60,973 bases of DNA from Novosphingobium sp. FSW06-99. Lineage in GTDB: Bacteria > Pseudomonadota > Alphaproteobacteria > Sphingomonadales > Sphingomonadaceae. Below, one piece after another: positions 1 through 7,749 of this stretch; positions within the stretch are counted from its first letter, which is position 1, and each line of letters opens with the position of its first letter. Under the pieces are notes generated by a model. It ran no database searches. It was not told the origin of the DNA and worked only from the letters and a program-made list of their open reading frames with translations. The stretch lies in assembly GCF_001519065.1 (NCBI RefSeq), contig NZ_KQ954259.1, positions 170,769-231,741 on the forward strand, written 5' to 3'. The position numbers were made by a program, and so were the translations under genes.

Positions 1-13
1 GGACAAGGGGGTG

Positions 14-1153
14 TCAGGCGGCGTGTGCGGGGGTGGTCAGTTGCGCCCAGGCCCAGTCGAACCAGGGGCCCAGCGCGGCAACATCGGCGGCATCGACAGT
101 GGCACCGCACCATACGCGCAAACCGGCCGGCGCATCGCGGTATCCGGCGATATCGAACGCTGCGCCTTCCTTTTCGAGCAGCCCGGCAAACGCCTTGATG
201 AAATCCGCATCGGCGCCCTTGACGGTCAGGCAGACCGAGGTGCGCGAACGGGTGCCGCTGTCGACCGCCAGATGACCGAGCCAGTCGCGTTCGGCGACGA
301 TCTTGTCGAGCGCATGGGCATTGGCGGCACAACGCGCCTTCAGCCCGGCCAGCCCGCCGACCGATTTGGCCCATTCGAGCGCAAAGATGGCGTCTTCGAC
401 CGCCAGCATCGACGGGGTGTTGATCGTTTCACCCTTGAACACGCCTTCGGTCAGCTTGCCCTTCGACACCAGCCGGAACACTTTGGGCAACGGCCATGCG
501 GGGGTATGGCTTTCCAGCCGCTCGACCGCGCGGGGGCCCAGGATGATCACCCCGTGGCCACCTTCGCCGCCCAGCACTTTCTGCCAGGAGAACGTGGCGA
601 CATCGATCTTGTCCCACGGAATGTCATAGGCGAACACCGCGCTGGTCGCATCGGCAAACGACAGGCCCTGACGATCGTCGGGGATCCATTCGCCATCGGG
701 CACGCGCACCCCCGAGGTGGTGCCGTTCCAGGTGAACAGCACGTCGTTGGTCCAGTCGACTTTGTCGAGATCGGGCAATTGGCCGTAATCGGCACGCATT
801 ACTGTGGGTTCGAGGCGCAATTGCTTGACCGCGTCGGTCACCCAGCCTTCGCCAAAGCTTTCCCAGGCCAGCGTCGTCACCGGGCGGGCGCCCAGCATCG
901 TCCACATCGCCATTTCGAACGCGCCGGTGTCAGACCCCGGAACGATGCCGATGCGGTGCGTATCGGGCAGTTCGAGCACTTCGCGCATCAGATCGATCGC
1001 CAGCGCCAGACGCTGTTTGCCGATCTTTGCACGATGCGAACGCCCAAGCGATGCCGTGGCCAGTTTGTCGGGGGAATATCCAGGCGGCTTTGCACAAGGC
1101 CCGGAAGAAAAGAATGGACGCGCCGGTTTGGCGGCGGGACGCAGATCAGTCAT
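14..1153 (-). CDS. serC: Phosphoserine aminotransferase
   Basis: PLP-dependent transaminase of serine biosynthesis that converts 3-phosphohydroxypyruvate and glutamate to O-phosphoserine; it can also act in pyridoxal phosphate synthesis. The 379-residue protein has the class V aminotransferase fold, with FSSGPCAKPPGYS at the N-terminus and FSWQKVLGGEG, in which Lys192 is the expected Schiff-base lysine. The ATG at 1153 is preferred over an in-frame start eight codons upstream because AAGGAG lies a few bases before it. That ribosome site is part of a hairpin in a short leader (see leader entry). serA, its usual partner, would lie beyond the left edge if it is linked. Confident by family motifs and full length. 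Confidence 0.95.
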   Translation of the reverse strand: MTDLRPAAKPARPFFSSGPCAKPPGYSPDKLATASLGRSHRAKIGKQRLALAIDLMREVLELPDTHRIGIVPGSDTGAFEMAMWTMLGARPVTTLAWESFGEGWVTDAVKQLRLEPTVMRADYGQLPDLDKVDWTNDVLFTWNGTTSGVRVPDGEWIPDDRQGLSFADATSAVFAYDIPWDKIDVATFSWQKVLGGEGGHGVIILGPRAVERLESHTPAWPLPKVFRLVSKGKLTEGVFKGETINTPSMLAVEDAIFALEWAKSVGGLAGLKARCAANAHALDKIVAERDWLGHLAVDSGTRSRTSVCLTVKGADADFIKAFAGLLEKEGAAFDIAGYRDAPAGLRVWCGATVDAADVAALGPWFDWAWAQLTTPAHAA

Positions 1154-1203
1154 GTAGTCTCTCCTTGCAGAGAGCACGCGCGGCGTTGGGACCGCGTGGC
1201 CCG
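1154..1203 (-). ncRNA. Candidate serC leader RNA
   Basis: About 50 nt separate the predicted transcription start from the serC ATG. On the minus strand there are two small hairpins: CGCGG/CCGCG (1192-1196 with 1179-1183, 8-nt loop), then CTCTC/GAGAG (1170-1174 with 1159-1163, 6-nt loop). The second contains part of the AAGGAG ribosome site, so folding could hide the site. A conserved serC motif RNA is known in front of serC in alphaproteobacteria; the identity here rests on position and structure, not on a covariance-model match. Confidence 0.55.
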
Positions 1204-1209
1204 GCGTCG

Positions 1210-1237
1210 CTCATAGTGGCGTCGCGGGGCCTGTCAA
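1210..1237 (-). promoter_or_regulatory. Probable sigma-70 promoter of serC
   Basis: On the minus strand a perfect TTGACA (1232-1237) is followed after 16 bp by TATGAG (1210-1215). A start near 1203 would give a leader of roughly 50 nt ahead of serC, which fits the two-hairpin leader. Confidence 0.6.
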
Positions 1238-1346
1238 CTGCCGAACGCTGGCGCGCCCCTGAACATCTGGCCATCACGGCCGTCCTTTCCAGTGTGCGGG
1301 AACCGACCGCCTGCCGACAGTCGGCAGCAATTGAGGGGCTAAGAAC

Positions 1347-3218
1347 ATGACTGCTGCTTGCGCATTTCCGGATTGCGATCAGACCGATGGCAACGCGTTT
1401 GAACCGACACGGGCCGCGCTTGCGCGGGGGGATTTTCATACCGCCGCAGACCTTGCATTGGCGGCCCTGACGCGCAACGGCGCAGATCCCGAGGGCTGGC
1501 GCCTGCTCGGCGATGCGGCACGGCGGATCGATCAGCCCGACTCCGCGCGTGAGGCCTATACGCGGGCGCTGGAACTGCGGCCGCACGATGCCGATTGCTG
1601 GTATGTGCTCGGCACGCTGCTGGTCGAACAGCATCAGCTTGACGATGCCATCACCGCCTTTGACGCCGCGCGCAAACGCGATGCCGCGCGCATCGACAGC
1701 CATACCAACCTGGCCCTGCTGCATTATGTGCAAGGGGCTTATGACCTGGCGCTGGCGGTGCTGACCGAGGCGCTTTCGCGCGATCCGGACAATCTGCGCG
1801 CGTTGCTGCTGGCCGCACGGGTGCAGCATCGGCGCGGCCGTTTGGCCGAGGCAGAGGCACTGTGCCAACTGGTACTGTCGCACGATGCGTCGTGGACGGT
1901 CGCCCTGCAAGTGTTGGGCCGGGTGCTGCTCGATGCCGGACACCCGTTTCAGGCCGAAGTCGTGCTGCGCGATCTGCTGCGCGTCGAACCCGGCAATGCC
2001 GAAGCGCGTCATGAACTGGGCGTAGTGCTCAAAGTGCTCGGCCGGCTTGAAGAAGCACGGGCGCAGTTCGAGACCGCGCTGCACATCGACCCCCATCAGC
2101 ACGCGACATATGGCCCGCTCGCCGACTTGGTCGATTTTTCGAGCGATCCCGTCTGGACCGAACGGTTTGTCGTCGAAACGCAGGCGCTGGCTGCCGATCC
2201 GCGCCGCCTGCAAGGGCGCAACGACCCGTTGATCGCCATGCACTACGCCACCGCCAAGGCCCTCGATGTCAGCGACGATCCGGCCGCCGCGATCGCGCAT
2301 TATCGCGCCGGGGCCGGTCTGCAGCGTGCCCAACTGGCCTATGACGAGGCGCAACAGGCCGCGCTCCACGATGCGATCCGGGCCACGTTCACCCCGGCGC
2401 TGATGCGCGACCACGGGTTGGTCGGCAATCCCTCGCAGGTGCCGGTGTTCATTGTCGGCATGGCGCGGTCGGGATCGACACTGGTCGAACAGGTGCTGGC
2501 CAGCCATCCGGCGGTGTTCGGCGGCGACGAGGCACGCCACCTGCCCCAGGCGATCGATGCCTGTGCAACGGCTTGCCCGCCACTGCCCGCCTATCCGGCG
2601 CTGGCCGGCGTGCTGACGCAGGATCAGGCCGATGCGATTGCCACAGGGTGGCTGTCGGCGGCGACCGCCGAGGCCGGCAGCGCCTTGCGCGTGACCGACA
2701 AGCTGTTGACCAATTACGCCTATCTTGGCCTGATCGCGATGCTGTTTCCCAACGCAAAGATCATCCACACGTTGCGCGATCCGGTCGACACCTGCCTGTC
2801 GGCCTATGGCACACTGTTTGCCGACACGATGGCGCACACCTACGATTTCGGAGAACTGGCGCGCCATTATGATCGCTATCTCGATCTCATGGCGCATTGG
2901 CGCGCGGTGCTGCCTGCCGGGATGATGACCACCGTGCGCTATGAAGACATCGTGCACGATCTGGAAGGCGAAGCACGGCGGCTGGTCGATTTCATCGGGC
3001 TGGACTGGGATGCGCGGTGCCTGGCCTTTCATGCCTCGCGGCGCGCGGTCAAGACGGCCAGCGTGGTGCAAGTGCGACGCCCCATCCACACCCGGTCGGT
3101 GGCGCGCTGGCGCCGCTATGGCCCTGCGCTCGACCCGTTGATCACCGCGCTGGAACCGACGCGCGGCAAACCGGGCGGTCTGGAAATTGTGGCCGAGATG
3201 GCCCTGCAGGTCAGGTGA
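1347..3218 (+). CDS. TPR-repeat sulfotransferase family protein
   Basis: A 623-residue protein with tetratricopeptide-like repeats over roughly residues 20-250 (for example GWRLLGDAARRIDQPDSARE) and a C-terminal sulfotransferase domain from about residue 365. The motif GMARSGSTLVEQVLASHP is the 5-prime phosphosulfate-binding loop of PAPS-dependent sulfotransferases, and the later IIHTLRDPVDTCLSAY matches the 3-prime phosphate-binding segment. The acceptor is unknown; related proteins are annotated as tyrosine or polysaccharide sulfotransferases. No signal peptide is seen. GAGGGG lies about 10 bases before the ATG. It is divergent from serC, and its last 8 bases overlap the convergent AraC-family gene. 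A paralogue of the same architecture lies at 28799-30829. Confidence 0.85.
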   Translation: MTAACAFPDCDQTDGNAFEPTRAALARGDFHTAADLALAALTRNGADPEGWRLLGDAARRIDQPDSAREAYTRALELRPHDADCWYVLGTLLVEQHQLDDAITAFDAARKRDAARIDSHTNLALLHYVQGAYDLALAVLTEALSRDPDNLRALLLAARVQHRRGRLAEAEALCQLVLSHDASWTVALQVLGRVLLDAGHPFQAEVVLRDLLRVEPGNAEARHELGVVLKVLGRLEEARAQFETALHIDPHQHATYGPLADLVDFSSDPVWTERFVVETQALAADPRRLQGRNDPLIAMHYATAKALDVSDDPAAAIAHYRAGAGLQRAQLAYDEAQQAALHDAIRATFTPALMRDHGLVGNPSQVPVFIVGMARSGSTLVEQVLASHPAVFGGDEARHLPQAIDACATACPPLPAYPALAGVLTQDQADAIATGWLSAATAEAGSALRVTDKLLTNYAYLGLIAMLFPNAKIIHTLRDPVDTCLSAYGTLFADTMAHTYDFGELARHYDRYLDLMAHWRAVLPAGMMTTVRYEDIVHDLEGEARRLVDFIGLDWDARCLAFHASRRAVKTASVVQVRRPIHTRSVARWRRYGPALDPLITALEPTRGKPGGLEIVAEMALQVR

Positions 3219-4077
3219 TCAGCGGGCCCCGGTTCATCGGATGGCTGCGTTCCAGTTCGATGCGTTTGGCCAGTTGCCGGTTGAGCACGGTCGGCTGTTC
3301 GGCAAAGGCGGCCGGGGTCATTCCGGTGAAATGCTTCATTTCGCGGATCAGGTGCGACTGGTCGTAATAGCCTTCGGCCAGGATCGTATCGAGATCGGCG
3401 TCCCTGTGAGTCAGCGCAATCGCGGTGCGCAGCGCGCGGAACTTGCGCGCCAGCACTTTGGGAGGCGCCCCGAAATAGCGTTTGCAGCGCCGCTCGACCT
3501 GGCTCAGCGAAAGGCCGGTGCGCGCCACCAGGTCGGGCAGATGCGGGGTCACGCTGCCCGCCAGCCAGGCGTTCACTTCGTGCACAAAGGCGTGAAAATC
3601 GGCACTGGCCTGGGTCATCAGGCTTTTGATCAGGTCCTCGAAGATCGCCACCCGCGCATCGAAATCGGCAATCGGCAGCAAAGTCGCGCGCGCCTCCAGC
3701 ACCGCCGGGCCCAGCAGGTCGACCGCATCGAACAACCGGTTGGCCGCCGCCGATGCATCCATCGGCACCAGCCCCGCCCATCCGGCGGGCATCAGGCCCG
3801 CACCCAGCACATCGATCGCGCCCGCGCCGCTGACCCGCGTGCTGCCGGTGGTGGGTCCCATGATGCAGCAGTCGGGGATCGCCTGCACCGTGCCGTCGAC
3901 AAATTCGCATTGCCCGTCGCGGCCTGCGAAGATAAAACGAAATTGTGCAAAATCAGCGCGATCGACCGCGTCAAAGCGGGCATCGTCGTGCCGCACCTGA
4001 TAGAAGAACGACACGTATTCGGCCAGTTCCGGGCCCGGTTGCCGAAAGTCCACGACAAGATCGGTCATGTCCACCAC
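3211..4077 (-). CDS. AraC family transcriptional regulator
   Basis: A 288-residue regulator. The C-terminal third carries the paired helix-turn-helix of the AraC/XylS family: LSLSQVERRCKRYFGAPPKV is the first helix pair and YYDQSHLIREMKHFTGMTPA the second. The N-terminal part (about residues 1-170) resembles the sensing domain of DUF6597-type AraC proteins, with an early ELAEYVSFFY; its ligand is unknown. An internal ATG three codons downstream (MTDLVVDF) is an alternative start. The gene is divergent from the extensin-like lipoprotein gene and could regulate it, but no clear operator was found in between. Confidence 0.85.
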   Translation of the reverse strand: MVDMTDLVVDFRQPGPELAEYVSFFYQVRHDDARFDAVDRADFAQFRFIFAGRDGQCEFVDGTVQAIPDCCIMGPTTGSTRVSGAGAIDVLGAGLMPAGWAGLVPMDASAAANRLFDAVDLLGPAVLEARATLLPIADFDARVAIFEDLIKSLMTQASADFHAFVHEVNAWLAGSVTPHLPDLVARTGLSLSQVERRCKRYFGAPPKVLARKFRALRTAIALTHRDADLDTILAEGYYDQSHLIREMKHFTGMTPAAFAEQPTVLNRQLAKRIELERSHPMNRGPLIT

Positions 4078-4263
4078 TCCCCCATCGCCCGCGCAGCACG
4101 CTACACCCCGCAGGGATCACCGGGAAAGCCTCTTTATGCGGACTTTGTACAACCCCCGCACCGGCGCACTGGTCCGATCCGCGCGCGGATCCGGCTGCCA
4201 CCGCGTGCGGTTCCGGCGGGTGTTGAAAGCATTTGTTGACCATACTTGCGCAAAAGATACGCC

Positions 4264-4971
4264 ATGGCCCGCATAGAACCGACTCGTGCCCAGCACATTC
4301 TGGCAATCCTGTCGGGTGCGCTGTGGTTGGCGGTGGTGCCGCTGTTGCTGCTGTCGGCCTGCGTCGGCAGCCCGTCACACCGGTCTGCGCCGCAATCGAC
4401 CACCACCGCCCGGATCGCCCCTGCGCCAAGCGAGCGCCAATGTCTGGCCCAGCTTGGCCAGAGCCAGGCCAATTTCACCCCGCTGCCCGATCAGTATTTC
4501 GGCGCGGGGTGTTCGACCATCGGCACCGTGCGGCTGTCATGGCTGCGCAGCGATGATGCCCATCTGCAACTGGCCAATCTGGGCCCGGTGACCTGCTCGC
4601 TGGCGACCGCCATGCAAGGCTGGGCCCGGTTCGGCGTCGATCGCGCCGCGCGACAGATGCTGGGCAGTCCGCTTGCACGGATTGATACGTTTGGCAGCTA
4701 TAATTGCCGCAATGTGGCTGGTACCGACCACCGCAGCGGCCATGCCACGGCCAGTGCGGTCGATGTGGCCGCCTTTGTGCTGGCCGACGGACGCCGCATC
4801 AGCGTGAAGGGCGACTGGTCGGAAGGCACCCCGGCAGTCCGCAATTTCCTGCGCGTGATCCGCACCAGCGCCTGTCGGCGGTTTGGCATGGTGCTGACCC
4901 CCGATTACAACGCGGCGCACCACGATCATTTTCACCTGGAAGTCGGCGTAGCCCACCCGATCTGCCATTGA
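4264..4971 (+). CDS. Extensin-like family lipoprotein
   Basis: A 235-residue protein with an N-terminal lipoprotein signal (hydrophobic stretch ending LLLLSAC, a lipobox) followed by the extensin-like C-terminal domain common in alphaproteobacteria. The domain shows RIDTFGSYNCRN, SGHATASAVDVAAFVL and AHHDHFHLEVG; the spaced His and Asp residues resemble the metal site of D-Ala-D-Ala carboxypeptidase-like (LAS) enzymes, so a cell-wall role is plausible but unproven. The ATG at 4264 is preferred; an in-frame TTG at 4246 would add six charged residues. No strong ribosome site is seen. Confidence 0.82.
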   Translation: MARIEPTRAQHILAILSGALWLAVVPLLLLSACVGSPSHRSAPQSTTTARIAPAPSERQCLAQLGQSQANFTPLPDQYFGAGCSTIGTVRLSWLRSDDAHLQLANLGPVTCSLATAMQGWARFGVDRAARQMLGSPLARIDTFGSYNCRNVAGTDHRSGHATASAVDVAAFVLADGRRISVKGDWSEGTPAVRNFLRVIRTSACRRFGMVLTPDYNAAHHDHFHLEVGVAHPICH

Positions 4972-4978
4972 TCGCAGG

Positions 4979-5602
4979 TCAGGCAGCGTCGAGCCCGGTC
5001 GCCTCGATCCGCAGGCGCACGGCTTCTGCGGCGTGACGCGCGCCCAGCTTGCCCATCATTTTCATGCGGTGAATTTCCACCGTGCGCGGGCTGATTTCCA
5101 GATCGCGTGCAATCGCCTTGTTGCTGCACCCTTCGGCCAAGCGGTCGAGCACTTCGCGTTCACGCAGGGACAGCCGCGCAATGCGCTGGCGTGCCTCGGC
5201 CGAGCGGGCCCGCTGGGCGCGATAGGTCTCCGCCTCACGCGCGGCGCGGGCGATCGCCTCGTTGAGCGGGGCGATCTGTTGCGGCACACCCAGATAGTCG
5301 AGCGCGCCCGCCTTGATCGTGCGCACCACGCAATCGGTTTCGGGATGTTCGGCAATCGCGATCACCGGCAGCCACTGCCCTGCGCGCATCATCGCCGCGA
5401 TCAACGCAGGCACCGCCTCACCCGGCGGATCGTCATGCGCGAGCACCAGCCCGCCGGATGGGGCATGCGCCAGCAGCTCATCCGTGTTGGCATATATCTC
5501 GGCATGATGCCCTGCGGCAAAGGCCAGCCGGGCGAGCTGGGCGCGGCGAGCGGAGTCGCCATCGAGGATGTGGAGGGTGACGCGTTCGATCATGGGAATC
5601 AT
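4979..5602 (-). CDS. LuxR/FixJ-type regulator with degenerate receiver
   Basis: A 207-residue two-domain regulator. The C-terminus is a canonical LuxR HTH (LSLREREVLDRLAEGCSNKA then ISPRTVEIHRMKMMGKLGAR). The N-terminal 120 residues have the receiver fold of FixJ-like regulators (VTLHILDGDSARR; AGALDYLGVPQQIAPL), but the usual Lys-Pro after the fifth strand is replaced by Val-Pro, and the beta-3 end reads LVLAHDD. Phosphorylation by the ordinary mechanism is therefore doubtful. No histidine kinase gene is adjacent. A second ATG three codons in (MIERV) is an equally possible start. Confidence 0.85.
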   Translation of the reverse strand: MIPMIERVTLHILDGDSARRAQLARLAFAAGHHAEIYANTDELLAHAPSGGLVLAHDDPPGEAVPALIAAMMRAGQWLPVIAIAEHPETDCVVRTIKAGALDYLGVPQQIAPLNEAIARAAREAETYRAQRARSAEARQRIARLSLREREVLDRLAEGCSNKAIARDLEISPRTVEIHRMKMMGKLGARHAAEAVRLRIEATGLDAA

Positions 5603-5857
5603 GAACCACAGATTGATGGCATGGCGCCAATGGGGTTAGTTTCATTACGAACCCAACGCACCCGGTTCAGGTCTCCACCAGTCGCACCTTCCTAAGGGAA
5701 ATTCACCTCCGGAACGGAGATGTCTGTGCAGGCAAAGGTTTTCTGAGGTCGTGTCGTCAAGCCCGACACCATCAATACACCCCAAAAGGTCAGCAGATCG
5801 TTTGTCGATACGCTGAATCTGCTAACCATTTTGGCTAAGCAGTGAACCTGAGTATGA
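5603..5857. other. Structured, relatively AT-rich intergenic region
   Basis: No gene was seen between the LuxR-type gene and the Anbu gene (both minus strand). Three inverted repeats are visible: CTCCG/CGGAG with a 3-nt loop at 5707-5719; GTGTCG/CGACAC with a 7-nt loop at 5751-5769; and a long imperfect stem pairing 5782-5798 with 5817-5834 (17 against 18 nt, one bulge and one mismatch, 18-nt loop). They may terminate Anbu transcription or be remnants of a palindromic repeat; there is no clear T-tract. Confidence 0.5.
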
Positions 5858-6649
5858 TTACGTATACCTTTCGCCATCGATCGCAGCCGCCCCGCCGGTG
5901 GCAAGATCATAGGCCGGCAGCGACTGGAACGCACGGCGCAAGGCATCGCCCCAACCGTGCGAGATCGAACGAAAATAGGCATCTTCGGCGCCGATCCGGC
6001 GCTGGTGCACGGGGGTGAACCGGTCGCGCTCGATCACCATCAGATCGAGCGGCAGACCGACCGACAGATTGGCCGCTAGCGTCGAATCGAACGACACCAT
6101 CAACAGCTTCACCGCATCTTCGAACCGCATCGTGCGCTCATAGCCGCGCAGCAGGATTGGCCGCCCATATTTGGTCTCGCCAATCTGGAAGAACGGGGTG
6201 TCAAAGCTGGCTTCGATGAAGTTGCCCTCGGGATAGATCAGGAACAGGCGCGGCTCCATGCCCTTGATCTGGCCTGCCAGAATGATCGAGGCGGTAAATT
6301 TGGCACCTTCGGCCTGCGGCCCTTCGCCGGGTTCGGGAAATTCGCCGGGACCGTCGATCACCGCGCGCAGCCGGCGTCCCACTTCGCCCGCGATCTGGAA
6401 CATCGTCGGCGCTTCAAGGATCGAGGGGTGGCGATCACCCGGCACTTTGTTGCGTTCTTCCAGCTCGCTGATCACCGCCTGGGTGGTCGCGAGGTTGCCC
6501 GCCGTCATCAGCGTGATGATGCGTTCGCCCGGCACGTTCCAACTGAACATCTTGCGAAAGGTCGAAATGTTGTCGACGCCGGAATTGGTGCGGGTGTCGC
6601 TCATCAGCACCAGCCCGGCATCCAGCATCATGCCCACGCAATATGTCAT
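5858..6649 (-). CDS. Anbu proteasome-type peptidase
   Basis: A 263-residue member of the ancestral beta-subunit (Anbu, COG3484) branch of the proteasome/HslV Ntn-hydrolase family. The start at 6649 is chosen because it places Thr directly after the initiator Met (MTYCVGM). Counting from that Thr as residue 1, Asp17 (SDTR) and Lys32 (FRKM) fall where the proteasome-type catalytic Asp and Lys are expected. An upstream in-frame extension to 6760 would bury the Thr and runs into a palindromic repeat, so it is rejected. The gene is last in a cluster with transglutaminase-like, alpha-E and circularly permuted ATP-grasp genes, a known but functionally unresolved association. The substrate is unknown. 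Confidence 0.92.
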   Translation of the reverse strand: MTYCVGMMLDAGLVLMSDTRTNSGVDNISTFRKMFSWNVPGERIITLMTAGNLATTQAVISELEERNKVPGDRHPSILEAPTMFQIAGEVGRRLRAVIDGPGEFPEPGEGPQAEGAKFTASIILAGQIKGMEPRLFLIYPEGNFIEASFDTPFFQIGETKYGRPILLRGYERTMRFEDAVKLLMVSFDSTLAANLSVGLPLDLMVIERDRFTPVHQRRIGAEDAYFRSISHGWGDALRRAFQSLPAYDLATGGAAAIDGERYT

Positions 6650-6693
6650 CGCACTACAATTCCTGCCCGGCGGGTCGAGGCCGGGTTTTAATG

Positions 6694-6851
6694 TCTGATT
6701 CGAAATTCGCGAGAGAGCGAATTTTAAAGGCCGCACCGGCCCGCTCCCCCACCCGACCACTCACGCAAGTGTATGGTGTTGGGTGGTCGGGTGGGGGAGC
6801 GGGCCGGTGCGGCCTTAGGAAATTTCGGCGAAGCCGGAATTTCCAGTCAGA
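6694..6851. repeat. 158-bp nested palindromic element
   Basis: The core is a perfect 34-bp inverted repeat, 6727-6760 against 6783-6816, around a 22-nt loop. Each flank holds its own smaller hairpin: AAATTCGC/GCGAATTT at 6703-6724, and an 11-of-12-bp stem at 6818-6844. The two flanks are also inverted copies of each other: both outer ends begin TCTGA when read inward, and both contain GAAATT...GAA/AATTT hairpins. The whole element is therefore one imperfect palindrome with arms of 67-69 nt. This architecture is typical of non-autonomous palindromic repeats; no coding potential is seen. It sits between the transglutaminase-like and Anbu genes. Confidence 0.85.
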
Positions 6852-6905
6852 GCCTTAGACCGGTCAACCGATTCGCAAAACCGCCAATAGGCACGGGGGC
6901 GGAAA

Positions 6906-7745
6906 TCAGGCGGTCGCAACCGCCTGCACGCTGAGCGCGATGGACAGCGCATCGGATTGCGGCTCGGCCCCTTCGGCGGGCGTCACCGTCGAAGTCAGCC
7001 CCTTGACCGGCGCGGCATCGCGATAGTCGCGGCCCGCCGCCACCCGTACATAGCGGTCATCGGGGCAGATCGCATTGGCCACGTCGAACCCGATCCAGCC
7101 CAGCCCGTCGACAAACCCTTCGGCCCAGCCGTGCCCCGCCTCCTGTTCTGCGCGGCCGTCGATCAGCAGATAGCCGCTGACATAGCGCGCCGGAATGCCC
7201 AGCGCGCGTGCGGCGGCGATGAACACATGCGCCTGATCCTGACACACCCCGCGCCCGGCCAGCAACGCGGCCTCGGCGGTGGTCGCCACATCGGACGCGC
7301 CCAGCGTATAGACCACCGCGGCGCGCACCCGTTCGGTCAGCGCGTGCAGCGTGGCCAGTTGATCGCCGGACGCCCCGATATCCAGCCCGGCCACCAGCGC
7401 GGCAATGCGTTCGCCGCGCACCGTCAACGGCGTGTCGCGGGTAAAATGCCACAAGGGCAGATACCCGCTGTGACGCCCGACAACCCCGGCCTCGTCGCGC
7501 GTTTCGACCAGGCCATGGGCACGGATGGTCACTTCGCGGGTGCCCGGTGTCAGGCTGACCAGCGTGACTCGGTTGGCATATTCGTCGTCATAGCCGCATT
7601 CGAACGCCGCCCCGTCGCATTCGATATCCCACGCGATCACGCTTTGCCCACGCGATGCCAGCGGGGTCAGCCGCAGCCGCTGCAGCCCCCGCCGGATCGG
7701 CCCGGCAAAATGATAGGTGGTCGCGTGGTCGATCGCCAGGCGCAT
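6906..7745 (-). CDS. Transglutaminase-like cysteine protease-fold protein
   Basis: A 279-residue protein with a bacterial transglutaminase N-terminal domain (TTYHFAGPIRRGLQRLRLTP) and a papain-fold transglutaminase core. The expected triad is visible: Cys168 in GRGVCQDQAH, His205 in AGHGWAEGF and Asp221 in IGFDVANAI. Family members cleave or transfer at amide bonds; the substrate here is unknown. It has no signal peptide, so it probably acts in the cytoplasm. The ATG lies 4 bases downstream of the alpha-E stop codon, implying translational coupling. The protein is part of the ATP-grasp/alpha-E/Anbu cluster. Confidence 0.9.
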   Translation of the reverse strand: MRLAIDHATTYHFAGPIRRGLQRLRLTPLASRGQSVIAWDIECDGAAFECGYDDEYANRVTLVSLTPGTREVTIRAHGLVETRDEAGVVGRHSGYLPLWHFTRDTPLTVRGERIAALVAGLDIGASGDQLATLHALTERVRAAVVYTLGASDVATTAEAALLAGRGVCQDQAHVFIAAARALGIPARYVSGYLLIDGRAEQEAGHGWAEGFVDGLGWIGFDVANAICPDDRYVRVAAGRDYRDAAPVKGLTSTVTPAEGAEPQSDALSIALSVQAVATA

Positions 7746-7749
7746 GACT

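Noticed and set aside
1146..3089. 647-codon open frame opposite the first sulfotransferase
   Set aside because: Composition is that of an antisense shadow; the sense strand has TPR and sulfotransferase motifs.
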